DNA of 64,000 bases, from positions 55,073,231 to 55,137,230 of the forward strand of contig CM028329.1 in NCBI GenBank assembly GCA_016647705.1. Reading direction: 5' to 3'. Of this stretch, positions 1 through 11,200 are shown piece by piece. The position numbers and the translations under genes are program-made. This DNA comes from Eucommia ulmoides (taxonomy: Eukaryota; Streptophyta; Magnoliopsida; Garryales; Eucommiaceae). The notes below the pieces were generated by a model that was given only the letters and a program-made list of their open reading frames with translations, made no database searches and was not told where the DNA came from. How positions within the stretch are numbered: the stretch's first letter is position 1; every line of letters begins with the position of its first letter.

Positions 1-628
1 GTTTGTGTAGATTGTAGAGGTATTTGCGCTAGTTCTTTCTCGCTAAGTTTGGGGGAGATATTTAAATGGACCATGAGATTTCAAAAGTGACACATATTTG
101 GTCCTTCATGTTCTAATTTGACTTCCTAGTAAGAAAATCGGACAGAATAACGTAGGTTTGAGAGTATTTTTGTTATTTCCTGTGGCCCACTCTTTTTACA
201 GGTATAAGAAGTTATTTTTTATCGTAAATTCTTTTTACACTCATATATCTCATAATTACTGGACAAGAAAAATTTTACCTCTATATCACGATGAAAAATC
301 TATTAAAAATCTTAAATTTTTATATAAATTCCTTTTTATTTTTATAAAATATTGTATTATTGACCCTTAAATTTTAATGAAATTGCATTTAAATTATTAT
401 AAAATTAATACAAATCAACATTTCATAATTTTTTTTTATTCAAAATCACCCTTCTTTCAAATTTCAAAAAAAGAAAGGCCGATTATTCACATTTTATTTG
501 ATGGTTAGAGGCAAATTGAACACTAAACAATGTATAACCAAAAGTAAAATGCTACCCAAATCTTGGGTGCTAAAAAAAAAAAAGGAAAAAAAGAAAAAAA
601 AAAAAAAACATTCATTAAGAAAACAAAA
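1..628 (+). other. Distal 5' flank of PAR1 copy 1
   Basis: AT-rich DNA without a credible gene. From about position 60 it aligns with 43440-43920 upstream of the second PAR1 gene, sharing for example TTTAAATGGA followed by CATGAGATTTCAAA, with scattered substitutions and small indels. It is the older, duplicated part of the promoter region, cut from the proximal promoter by the transposon at 629-1926. The A-rich stretch at 570-610 makes small lysine-rich reading frames that I do not regard as genes. Confidence 0.6.
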
Positions 629-1926
629 GGGACAGTTACCAAGAAATTCTCATATGAGGACAAAATTACCAAATACTCATTTTTTAAAAACATGTTACAA
701 AATAATCCTTTTGTCTTTTGTGACGATTTTACCCCTCGTGTTATAGTCAACACAATCTCATATTATGTTACATTCAACACAATCTCAGATCGTGTTACAT
801 TGAACACGATTTCCATGTTGAATATAACACGAGGTCGTGTTACATTCCAATTTTTTCATTCAAATTGATAATTCATTTATCCTACATTCGTATTACATTC
901 AATACGAGGTCGTGTTACATTCCAATTTTTTCACTCAAATTGTTACATTCTACTTTCACCGTCATATAAATCAAATCTATACAACCAAGAACACAATCTT
1001 GTGTTGAATATAATATGAGGCTGTGTTACATTCTAATTTTTTTTTATTCAAATTGTTATATTCCACTTTCACCACCATACAAATCAAATCTATACAATCA
1101 AGAACCCGTCCACTTGACCGTCTCCGTAAGCACTTTCCCATATCACAATTAGATGATGAAGCATATAAAAAACATAAAAAAAAAATTGAATTAGCCTCAG
1201 AATTGCAAGATTGAAATCAAATTGGTACAAAAAAACAAACCCTAGAACATAAAATTCGAGAATTTGTTCAAAATCTGTTTAAGATCTGAGGATTTACAAA
1301 CTCAACCGAGGATTTGAGGAACAAGAGATCGAGGATTTCCACCACTACCATCCGAATCGATCTAGCCCATCTGAGGATTTGCAAAGGCAGTGTCGGCTTG
1401 AAGATCTGTTCAAGAGGATTTGCAAAGGCTTTCAGGAATGCAATTTCCGGCTCGATCACGTTTGTCACCGCTTTGATATAACACACACACACACAAAATC
1501 TCAAATCTGTTGGTTTCTTCGTAGCAATGGTGGCTGAGCTTTGGATTTCGAAGATGGGTCATTAGGTGGCCGCGATTTGGAGAGAGAGTGGCTAGATCTG
1601 ACCGTGACAGCCAGATCTGAGAGAGAGAGAGAGTGAGAGAGGACGAGCAGGACGACGGCGAGGCAATGGACGATCTCAAACAAGGAGTCAGCGAGGATGA
1701 AGAGGAACGATCAAGATTCCTCCTGCTTGTCCAAATCTGATGTCTTGATGAGCAAAGGTGGAATGAGATCGTTCATATGGTGGCGGAGGGTAAAATTGTC
1801 AATCCTAAAAGTTCAGGACTATGGTAATAAAAAACGCTTTTCGTAGGACTAATATGTGCAAAACAAAATTAGTGGGTCTATGTGGTAGATTTAGTCTTTT
1901 AGCAAAGGCTATTTGGTATTTTTCCC
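629..1926. mobile_element. Non-autonomous Mutator-like element (MULE) in the PAR1-1 promoter
   Basis: The element starts GGGACAGTTACCAA and ends with the complement of GGGAAAAATACCAAAT, so the termini are inverted and similar. It is flanked by an identical 9-bp TSD, AAAACAAAA, at 620-628 and 1927-1935; nine bases is the Mutator hallmark. The other PAR1 gene keeps an uninterrupted version of the site near 43910-43925. Inside are several copies of a CGTGTTACATTCAACAC-like motif (730-1060) and a GA-rich stretch (1490-1700) that could be captured gene sequence. No transposase is encoded. Confidence 0.85.
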
Positions 1927-2041
1927 AAAACAAAATACAATACAACCAAGAGGAGCTGGTATTTAGTATTTTACCTCCAATCCAAAACACACATACGCTC
2001 GTGAGTGTCATTTTTTGTACTAATTTTCACAATTATTTTCT

Positions 2042-2049
2042 CTATATAA
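2042..2049 (+). promoter_or_regulatory. TATA box of PAR1 copy 1
   Basis: TATATAAA lies 79 bases upstream of the start codon. It is conserved at the matching place before copy 2 (44040-44047), and the sequence after it is conserved too. It sits 116 bases after the end of the inserted MULE. Confidence 0.75.
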
Positions 2050-2127
2050 ACACCACCTTCTCTTCCCAACATTTTCATCCCAATTCAATTAACGTCTCAA
2101 AGCAAGCATAGCCCAAAGCAGGAAGAA

Positions 2128-3584
2128 ATGGCACTTGTCGTCTTCATTGTTCTCTCTTTTTTCCTACAAGGAGCTCTTGGTATATTTTGAGGGCATTTAT
2201 TTTTTATTTCATTTTTGTCACTTTAAATCGAAGTTTAAAATTTTTTAGATAGTTTTTGGTCGCACAAAATTGGAAAAAAATCTAAAAAATTGTTTGTTCA
2301 ATTCTAAATCTAATTCTGAAGTTCGATTTTGGTGCTTTCAAAACAATATTTACATATATTTATATATCGTTAAAAACATAAATATTTTCTCTCATATACA
2401 GGTGAAATTTTGTGCGACAATTTGCCTGTTGGATTATGTTCTTTCTCAATCTCGTCATTTGGGAACAGATGTTCGCTAGAGACATTTTCGTCGAAAGATG
2501 AAAGTAGAACACTCGAATGTAAGACGTCGAAGGTGGTGGTCCACAACTTGCCAGAATGGATTGAGAGTGATGAATGTGTCGGTGCATGTGGGCTCGATAG
2601 GAACTCTATTGGAATATCATCAGACTCCTTAGTGGAGACTGAATTTATCTCCAAGCTTTGCTCTCCGTGGTGTTATCAGAATTGTCCCAACATTATTGAC
2701 CTTTACTATAATTTGGCTCTCGGTGAAGGTGAGTAATTTTTTTTGTGTGATGAAAACCTCCTTAGTTGTACACCGCCACACTTCTATGTCAAGACTTGGG
2801 AGTAAAACTTGGACCCTGGGGCATAAGACCAATGGTTTTTTTCCCAGTAAATTAATGTTAATTAAAATTAAGTCATCGTATTTTTTTTTTTTGACTAAAA
2901 TATGTATTTAAAATAACTCAAATTATTATTAGAAAATAACCATAATGTGGTTATTTTTATCTTTCCTCTTCTTTCCATTTAGTAATTAAATTAGCGAGAA
3001 TTGGACTTCTATATTTACTTATTTACATTTCATTATTCTTTGAAAAAAAATTATTATTTTATTTTGTTGCTAATTTAGCCTAAATTCTTTATGTTTATTA
3101 TCCATTTTTTTCATCTATATATATACTAAAAAATCATATTGGATTTATGCCTCAGACTTCGAGACTTGCGCCTCCGTCCGAGCAGGTTAAAAGGCCTGGC
3201 CTCACTCTTGCGCTTTGTATAACATATATGTATAAAAGATCTTAGAAAATATCAGCATTTATTTTTCTAATGACAAAAAAATGGGTATAATAAGATGTGT
3301 GGTCTTAGAAAATATCAGCATTTATTTTTCTAATGACAAAAAAATGGGTATAATAAGATGTGTGGTATGGCACAGGGGTATATTTGCAGAACTTGTGTAA
3401 GGCACAACGAAGTAGCACACGACGAGCAATGGCTCAGATTATGAGTTCAGGTGCAGCAGTCGGTCCTGTGTCTGCCGTCAGTCCGGCACCAATTGCTGCC
3501 GGCCCTGTGTCCGCCAGAGCTCTAACTCCAGGGGCAAGTGATGAACCGTCATCTCCAGTTGATTGTGCCCCAACACCCATGTAA
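2128..3584 (+). CDS. PAR1: PAR1 family secreted cysteine-rich protein, copy 1
   Basis: Exons are 2128-2179, 2402-2728 and 3376-3584, with GT-AG introns, giving a 195-residue protein. Residues 1-18 form a hydrophobic signal peptide ending QGALG, so it is probably secreted. Exon 2 carries the family core: CDNLPVGLC, then [20 protein letters not shown], then [22 protein letters not shown]. Exon 3 adds LCKAQR followed by a Pro/Ala/Ser-rich tail ending in DCAPTPM. I count 11 cysteines in the mature part. The family is the plant PAR1 (photoassimilate-responsive protein 1) family; its biochemical function is unknown to me. Length matches the family and all junctions are in frame, so it looks intact. 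Intron 1 holds a degraded MITE shared with copy 2. The splice choice rests on the match to copy 2. Confidence 0.93.
3241..3366. repeat. Exact 63-bp tandem duplication before the PAR1-1 exon 3 acceptor
   Basis: Two copies, 3241-3303 and 3304-3366, both beginning CTTAGAAAATATCAGC, with no difference I can see. The second ends 9 bases before exon 3. The duplicated stretch contains the probable branch-point region. Copy 2 of the gene has only one related segment. Confidence 0.9.
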
Positions 3585-3840
3585 TCGCGGTTTTTGAGCT
3601 AAATCTTAATATGTATTTCTTTTAAATTTGTATGTTGCGTATGCCAAATATTTATATCATGTAATATAACTTGGAATATTTCATGTATGCAGTGAGCAAT
3701 TGATTACAATCATTTATCTTGGTTGTTTAAATTATTGACTTTAAAAATTATCTTATTGGTTAATTTATCAATATAATAAGACGAGACCTACATAAATCTC
3801 CATAGATAAATCACAACCATTTTTTATCTCCCACATAAAG
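3585..3840 (+). other. 3' flank of PAR1 copy 1, shared with copy 2
   Basis: Aligns with 45460-45640 after copy 2; for example TTGATTACAATCATTTATCT occurs at both. It probably holds the 3' UTR and polyadenylation region. Similarity fades around 3770, where transposon sequence begins. Confidence 0.6.
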
Positions 3841-3949
3841 AGCGGTCCAGATTGATTATCTAAATTAACATAAATATAAAAAATATATTTGTACTTTACT
3901 TTATATAAATTATACCTAATGGAGGAGAGAGAAGATTTTTTTTTTTTTT

Positions 3950-4405
3950 GGTATAATTGAGAAGAGAAAATATTTTTTTTTCATATATAAAAATCTACAG
4001 AAATAATATATGGATATTAAATTTAGTAACAATAATAAAACATTAAATTTACAGTAATTAAATTTACGAAAGAATATAAAAGAAAAAAATAAATATAATA
4101 TATGAGAATTATAGAAATAATATATGCACAATAAATTTTAGGGATGGTAGTAAAAACCGAACCGACGGGTAACCGGCGAACCAAATGATCCGATTTTGAA
4201 ACCCTACTAAATAATTTGGTTGTGGTTTTGGCTTTGAAATTTGCAACCGAAACAATTTTGGTTTTTGTTTTGGTTTTGAGATAATAACCGCGAAATTGAA
4301 CCACAAAACCAAATTGCATAACCGAACCATGTAACCGATATTTTAGATATATTTTTATGACATATATACCCTTATTTTTTTTTTTATATATTTACAATTT
4401 ATCTC

Positions 4406-4449
<44 letters not shown>

Positions 4450-5890
4450 ACACTTTAATCCCTCCTGTATATATGTGTGTGTGTGTGTGTGTTAGGGTTA
4501 ATTTTGTGGTTTGGTTTTATTTTTTGAAATTTATGTTTTATATTTTAGTTATGTTTTGGTTTATATATAAAAAATAATGATCGGTTGTTTCGCTGTTTTG
4601 GTTTTAGTTTTGTTTTTTTATAAAATATAATTTTTTTAAATGGTTTTGCAGTTTTGCAATTATAGTTTTGTATAAAGTTCAATGGTTCGATTTTAAAACC
4701 GTTAAAAAAAAAAAACAACAACAATTTTGGTTGTAGTTTTAGTTTGATATATGTCTAACAGTTTTGTGTTCAATTTTATATAAAATTATACCGAAACCAA
4801 ACCATTGACATCCCTAAAAATTTTAGTAATAATACTAAAATATTAAATTTATAAAAATTAAATTAAAAAAATAATATAAAATAAAAAATATAATACACGA
4901 AATTTTTATAATTAATATATGGACGTTAAATTTAGTAATAATATTGAAACATTAAATTTATAGAAATTCAATTTAAAAAATAATATAAAAGAGAAAATAT
5001 AAGTCATAATATAAAAGAGAAAATATAATACTTATAAAAATAATATATGCATATTAAACTTATTAATAATAGTGAAATATTAAATTTATAAAAATTAAAT
5101 TAAAGAAATAATATAACATATAAAATTATGGACATTAAATTTATGAAAATTATAGAAATAATGCTTGGATATTAAAATTAAACATTAAATTTATTTAATT
5201 AATATATGTGCATTAAATTTAGTAATAATACTTAAACACTAAATTCATGAAATTAAATTAAAAAAATAATTTTTAAGAGAAAATATAATATACATAATAT
5301 AATATAAGAAAAAAATTTATATTAAATTCATAAAAATTATAAATATATTATATTTGTAATGATACTTAGATATTAAATTTATATAAAATTAAATTATAGA
5401 AATAATATAAAAAAATGTATAATATACGTAATCTATGTACATTAAATTTATAAAAATTATAAAAATAATATTTGAACATTAAATTTAGTAACAATACTAA
5501 AACATTGAATTTATAAAAATTAACTCAAAAATAAGATAAACACATAAATATAATACACGAAAAGTATGTATATTAGATTTACAAAAATTATAAAAATAAT
5601 ATATAGATATTAAATTTAGTAATAATACTAAAATATTAAAAATAATATGAAAGAGAAAATATAATTACAAAAATTATAGAAAAATATATGGACATTAAAT
5701 TTAATAATAATACTAAAACATTAAATTTATAAAAATAAACTTAAAAAATAATATAAAAAAGAGATATAATATACAAAAATGATGAACATTAAATTTACAA
5801 AAATTATAGAAATAATATATGGATATTAAATTTAGTAATAATATTAAAATATTAAATTTACAAAATTAAATTGAAAATAATATTAAATTA
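3950..5890. repeat. AT-rich degenerate tandem array, unit roughly 110 bp
   Basis: The phrase ATTAAATTTAGTAATAATAC followed by AAAAATTAAATT and AATAATATAAAAGAGAAAATA recurs many times with substitutions and indels. The unit is roughly 110 bp. It is interrupted by the MITE-like element at about 4140-4812, on both sides of which the same unit continues. No coding potential. Confidence 0.7.
4140..4812. mobile_element. MITE-like element with TAGGGATG termini inside the array
   Basis: The left end reads TAGGGATGG followed by AACCGAACC-type repeats; the right end reads GGTTTGG-complement repeats followed by CATCCCTA, forming an inverted pair. The array sequence resumes directly on both sides, which shows insertion. 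The TSD is unclear because the host is low complexity. It holds (AT)n at 4409-4445 and (GT)n at 4475-4492. A related copy lies at 50977-51423. The superfamily is uncertain. Confidence 0.65.
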
Positions 5891-6051
5891 AATTCAATAT
5901 TTTTTAGGGTTTTTTATTGTTTGGACATTGTTTTAGCTTTTTCTTTCCTTATTTAACCTGTTTTTGAAAAAGATTATTTTTTAAACCTTTTTCTAAACAT
6001 TCTTAGAGAAATGTCCTTCTAAAAAAAAAAAATTGAATAGACAATTATGCC

Positions 6052-6101
<50 letters not shown>

Positions 6102-8212
6102 GAAATCGAAACCCTAAATTGAGGATTATACTTTCATTTCAATCAATCACCACGTATAGCCGCCGATTGAAGCTTTCTCTCTCAATCGTCGAACGACCGC
6201 CAACCACCGTTGCAAACCACTGGCAGACATATTTCGACTACCATCGCTTATGCCGCCACAACCATCGCCGCCGAACGAGAGCCTCCAACCACCGTCACCC
6301 CTGCAAACAAAGACAATGAACAATCCACTTTCTTTCCAATTCACGATTCAAGATTGATCGCTTCTGTTCATCATCATTCTGTTTTGTTGTTGCTCTGTTC
6401 ATCATCGTTGATGTTGCTTTGATTGATCTCATCATTTGCGGTCTGCATCAACGAACACTATTCCAGATTGACGAACACATTGAGCTGTGCAATTGCAATT
6501 GTTCTTCCAGATCTGTGTTGTTCTTTCAGGTCTGTAATTATAATCGACAAACACATTGCGATTTGATTTGCGTTTTTCTTCCAAGTCAGTTCTCGATCCG
6601 AGATTTGTTTGACGGTATTTTATTCATCGATTGTGTTTCGATTCTTCTGTTCTTGATCCGATTCGATTATCGATTGCTTGAGGTAACGGTTTCGGTGCTC
6701 ATTAATCGTCGATGTTCATCAATCGTCGCTTCCATTGCTTCTATGCAATCGAGTTGCTCTCTCCTTTGGTGATATCGAAGCAATGTTTTGCTTCACCAAA
6801 TTGAAGATCTGTTTTGATTCTCGATTCAATTCCTCTTCGGATATCGCAGATCTATTCATTCATCGTCGATTGAGGATTGATCGTTGTCACCGTTGCCGAT
6901 CGAAGTGGTTCAAGATTCTTGTTTTCCAGATCATGACCTCAAATCTCACCGTCGGAGATTCGATTTGATCGATCTGTTTATCATCCGATTTGAGATTTAA
7001 TCGATCTGTTCATCGTCCATTGATGATCGATTAACTGAAACACGTCGGATCTATTCATCCTCAGTTTTCGATTGATCGATTTGTTCTTATTCGAGAAACT
7101 GACACTTGAGGTAGGTGTTCGTTTTCTCAATTTTGTGTGAGATTTTTTGTATATGTGAATATTCATATTAGAGTGGGATTTGATCAGATCTGGTGGACGG
7201 ACGATTGATTAGCTCATTGATATGAAGAAAGTATATTGGCATGAGTTTTGGTCATGTGATCTGAACGTTCACACATACTAATTGTCCCATCCACCAAATC
7301 GTGAGCATCGTTGGCATTTGGTCAGCTCTGTGATTTGTGTGAGGTTTTTGGCATGAGTTTTGTTCATGTGAATGTTCTTTGGCTGCAGTTATGTCATTTC
7401 ACTACCTCTGTCACCACTGGCCGATAGAGTTTACCGACGGCAGTGGCGAACCTCTTGTTGATCGATTTTGTGTTTGTGAATGTTCATGTGGCTAGATTTT
7501 GTTTTTTGTTGAATGTTCATTGTTTATTTTTTGGTGTTACAGTTGTGATTTTAATGGAATTTAATTTATTAATTGCGATTGTGATTGTTTGATCATTTTG
7601 TTTGTGTGAATGTTCTTATTAATATATTTTGGTGAATGTTCATATTGTAATATTTTTTGTGTTTTGGCGAAAGTATATATTTTGATGTGTTTTTCGTAAA
7701 AGTATAAACATTCACAGTAATACAATTAGTATAAATATGTATTAAATATTAAAAAAAAAAAAAAAAACAAAAAAAATGTGAATGTTCATGTCGTTAAAAG
7801 AGAATTTTTGGTAGATTAATTTAAAAAAAAAAAATGAACATTTACAAACCAACAAAAAGTTACCCAAAAAAAATTGAAATTCATATCGTCGGAAAAAAAG
7901 ATTTTTCGTAGATTAATTTGGTATATATATATATTTTTAATTTCTATTAACGGTGAATTGAGTGAGATGATTTTGATAATTTGGTGGGTTTTGAAAGAGT
8001 GAATACTCATATTTTTTAACAGAATGATATAAATTGTAAATATAACACAAATAAGGGGTAATGACCAGGAACTAAACTCTAAAAAGGTTACAACGACCAA
8101 AAACTTAATGTAAGCATTTGGAAGATCATTTTCTCAATACACTCTCTTATAAGGACCAAATAATGTAATCCCCTCTTTTTTACCTGGGTCACTTACTAGT
8201 TTATATATAATA
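5891..8212. other. Region without a supported gene; many TGAATGTTCA motifs
   Basis: (TA)n fills 6055-6099. From 6100 to 7100 the sequence is rich in GATCGAT-type words with short open frames on both strands but no recognisable domain. From 7140 to 8010 the word GTGAATGTTCA and variants occur about ten times in both orientations, like subterminal repeats of a DNA transposon. I could not find matching termini, so no element is called. Confidence 0.45.
6055..6099. repeat. (TA)n microsatellite
   Basis: About 22 uninterrupted TA dinucleotides. Similar runs occur at 4409-4445 and 45746-45781. Confidence 0.95.
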
Positions 8213-11200
8213 CTAGTGTATAACCTGTGCCTGAAGGCACGGGTGTAAAACAATAAAAACAAAATAATGAAAGGTTTATACCCAAGACCTCCCCTAAAAG
8301 ACCTTATACCAGAAACCTCCAATGTTATTTGACAAATACCAATCAACCCTATAATTTGACAAATACAACCAATTTTCACCTCTATCACATAAATGCACTT
8401 CTATATTTTTTTAAAAAAAAATTATTTATTTTTTTTAAAAATCATTAAAACCCCATATTTTTTAAAATCACAATTTTTAACTTTGATTTTTTAAAATAAT
8501 TATATTTACCTCCCACCCTACCATACTCTCTCACCGCCCACCGTCTCCGTCCACCACCCACCGCTCACCGCCACCACCTCCTCCAATCGTCACCCGCCCA
8601 TGCCCACCTCCACTGCCCACCGCCATCGTAACTGCCCATTGCCACCGTACCCTCCCACCGCCACTGCAACCATAACCGCCCCCCGCCACCTCCACCGTCT
8701 ATTATATTTTCATCTTTTTAAAAAAAATAAAAATAAAAAAATACCCTTTTATTTAAAAAAAAAAAAAAAAAATCATCTTCCTCTTCCCTTGTCAAAGTTA
8801 AAGTTACCCTTTTTGTTAAAGTTTTCTTTCATCGTCAAATAATTCCAATGAACCACAATTATACAATTTTATAATACACAAATTAATAATACATGTAAAA
8901 ATTTATAAAAACAATTTTTGTTTTCTAAATTCTCAACTCTAGTTTTTCAAGTGAACACAATAATAACCGACATTTAAGAAAAAAATAACATAACTTGTTT
9001 TATATATACAACATTCCCAAATATTCCAGTTAACCAACATAATAATAATTAATAAAATAAAATTTACTAATTTTTTTAAAAGAAAAATCATTAGGTGACT
9101 TCTTTGACAAACAACTTTCTTATAAAAGCAAAAAAACAATGATATAATGAAAAAGACTCTTTAACATCAAAAGGGTAAAAGTCATAATTTTATTGTCCAT
9201 CTTGACCATATGATTATAAACAAGTCAAAATTCAAATGTAAAAGGAGAGGGGAAAAAAGCGTAAAAAGACAAAAGGCCAAAATAAAAGAGTTCCGAGATT
9301 TTTGGATCTTTATACCTGCACACTTTTTTTTTTAAATGTACAAAATTATTAGATATATACCCCAAAATAATTAATTAGATCTAATTGCTAAAAGTGCACA
9401 CTAAAAAATCTTAACCTAACCCTTTGCACAAAAAAAGGAAAAAAAAAAAAAAAAGTGGACTAGGATTTACTAAATGTACACTATCCATTCTATTTCATTT
9501 GTTTCACTCATTCGGTTAGAAAACAATAAGGCACGAATAGAAAAAAAAAAAAAAAACCTTAATATTTAAGAGACTAAGCAAAAAAAAGAAAAATCAGCAA
9601 ACTTAACACCAAAAATATCATTATAGAATATACCGTAAGTATCCATAAACACAAACGTCCAACCAATCATGAAATTTTATTGTTAACATGTGTTTTAACA
9701 AACTCATCACCAAAATATCATTAGAGAATATACTGTAAGGACCCACAACCACAAATATAAAAAAAAAATAATGAATTTTAATTGTTAACATATGTTGTCA
9801 AAATATCTCATCTACTCCTTCCAATGTTAATGATGCTCGATCAACTCCTTTGTAGATATACATGTTTATATATTTAACACATCGAAATCCAGCACAAACT
9901 TCAACATTAATATGACAATCGAACTTCTTTGAAATGTCTGCATTGTAAGAAACAATATCTCTATTGTCAACATCTTGTCCCCTCACTTTGTAAATTTTTT
10001 CATTATTGCAATGACGATATGTAGGATATTCTTTTTCATCCATTGTGCTTTCATCTAAAAATACAAACACAAACTAAAAATATTTCTAATTTCTGTTAGC
10101 TCAAATATAAACATAAATAAAAATTAAAATAGAAATAGAAATAGAATTTAGAAATGAACACAACAGGAACATCGAGCAAAAATAGGAACATAACAAAAAC
10201 AGAAATAGGAACATGGCAAAAACAGACTATTGTGTGGAACATAACAGGAATAGGAACAGAAACAGAACCGGAAACAGGAATATGTATATTTTTCGAAAAA
10301 AATAATCCTAGAAAGTATAAATATAACTAAAAACATTTCTAATTTCTAAAAAACACAAATATAAACATTTCTAATTTCTAAAAAGTACAAATATAATCAA
10401 AAAATATAAACACAAACTAAAAACATTTCTAATTTCTGTTAGCCCAAATAAAAACATAAATATAAATTAAAATCAAAACAGAATTTAGAAATGAATACAA
10501 CATAAACAGAGAACAGAAACAGGAACAGGAACAGAAACGGTAACAGGAACAGAAACAAAACGGAAACAGAACAGAAAACAGAAACAGGAACAAAAAATAG
10601 GAATATGTATATTTCTCTAAAAAATAATCTCAAAAAATATGAATATAACTAAAAAGTTTGTAATTTCTAAGAAACACAAATATAAACATGTCTAATCTTT
10701 AAAAAGTATAAATATAACAAAAAACCACATACACAATCTAAAAAATTATCAAAAATAGAATAGAAACAAAAACAGGAACGGAACTTAAGCCTAATTATTT
10801 TAAGTAATAATCTATTATTAAGCTGAAATCGTTACAGGAACAGGAACAGAAAATAAACAGTAACATGACAGAAACAGTAACGGAAACAGAATAACAAAGA
10901 AACAATTTCATTTAATATTTCTAGTATTGAAATTAAAACTCAATTTGGTAAAAGATTATATTTATTCCCCTGTTATACAATAACAATAAAATTTCATGTA
11001 ACTAACAAATCCCAATAAACAAATTTAGAACAGAAACAAACAGATCAAAGCTAACTAACAAATCTTAAGCACAAAAAACTTAATCCATTTTGTATGTTGG
11101 AGGAAACAAAACATAAATTAATAATACGTGCACAAATTTTAAAAAACAGAAACAGGAACGCAGGAACATAACAGAAACAGAAACAGAAACGCAAATAGAA

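Noticed and set aside
6119-6970. A chain of plus-strand open frames up to 117 residues
   Set aside because: GATCGAT-type low-complexity sequence; no start context, splice pattern or known motif supports a gene.
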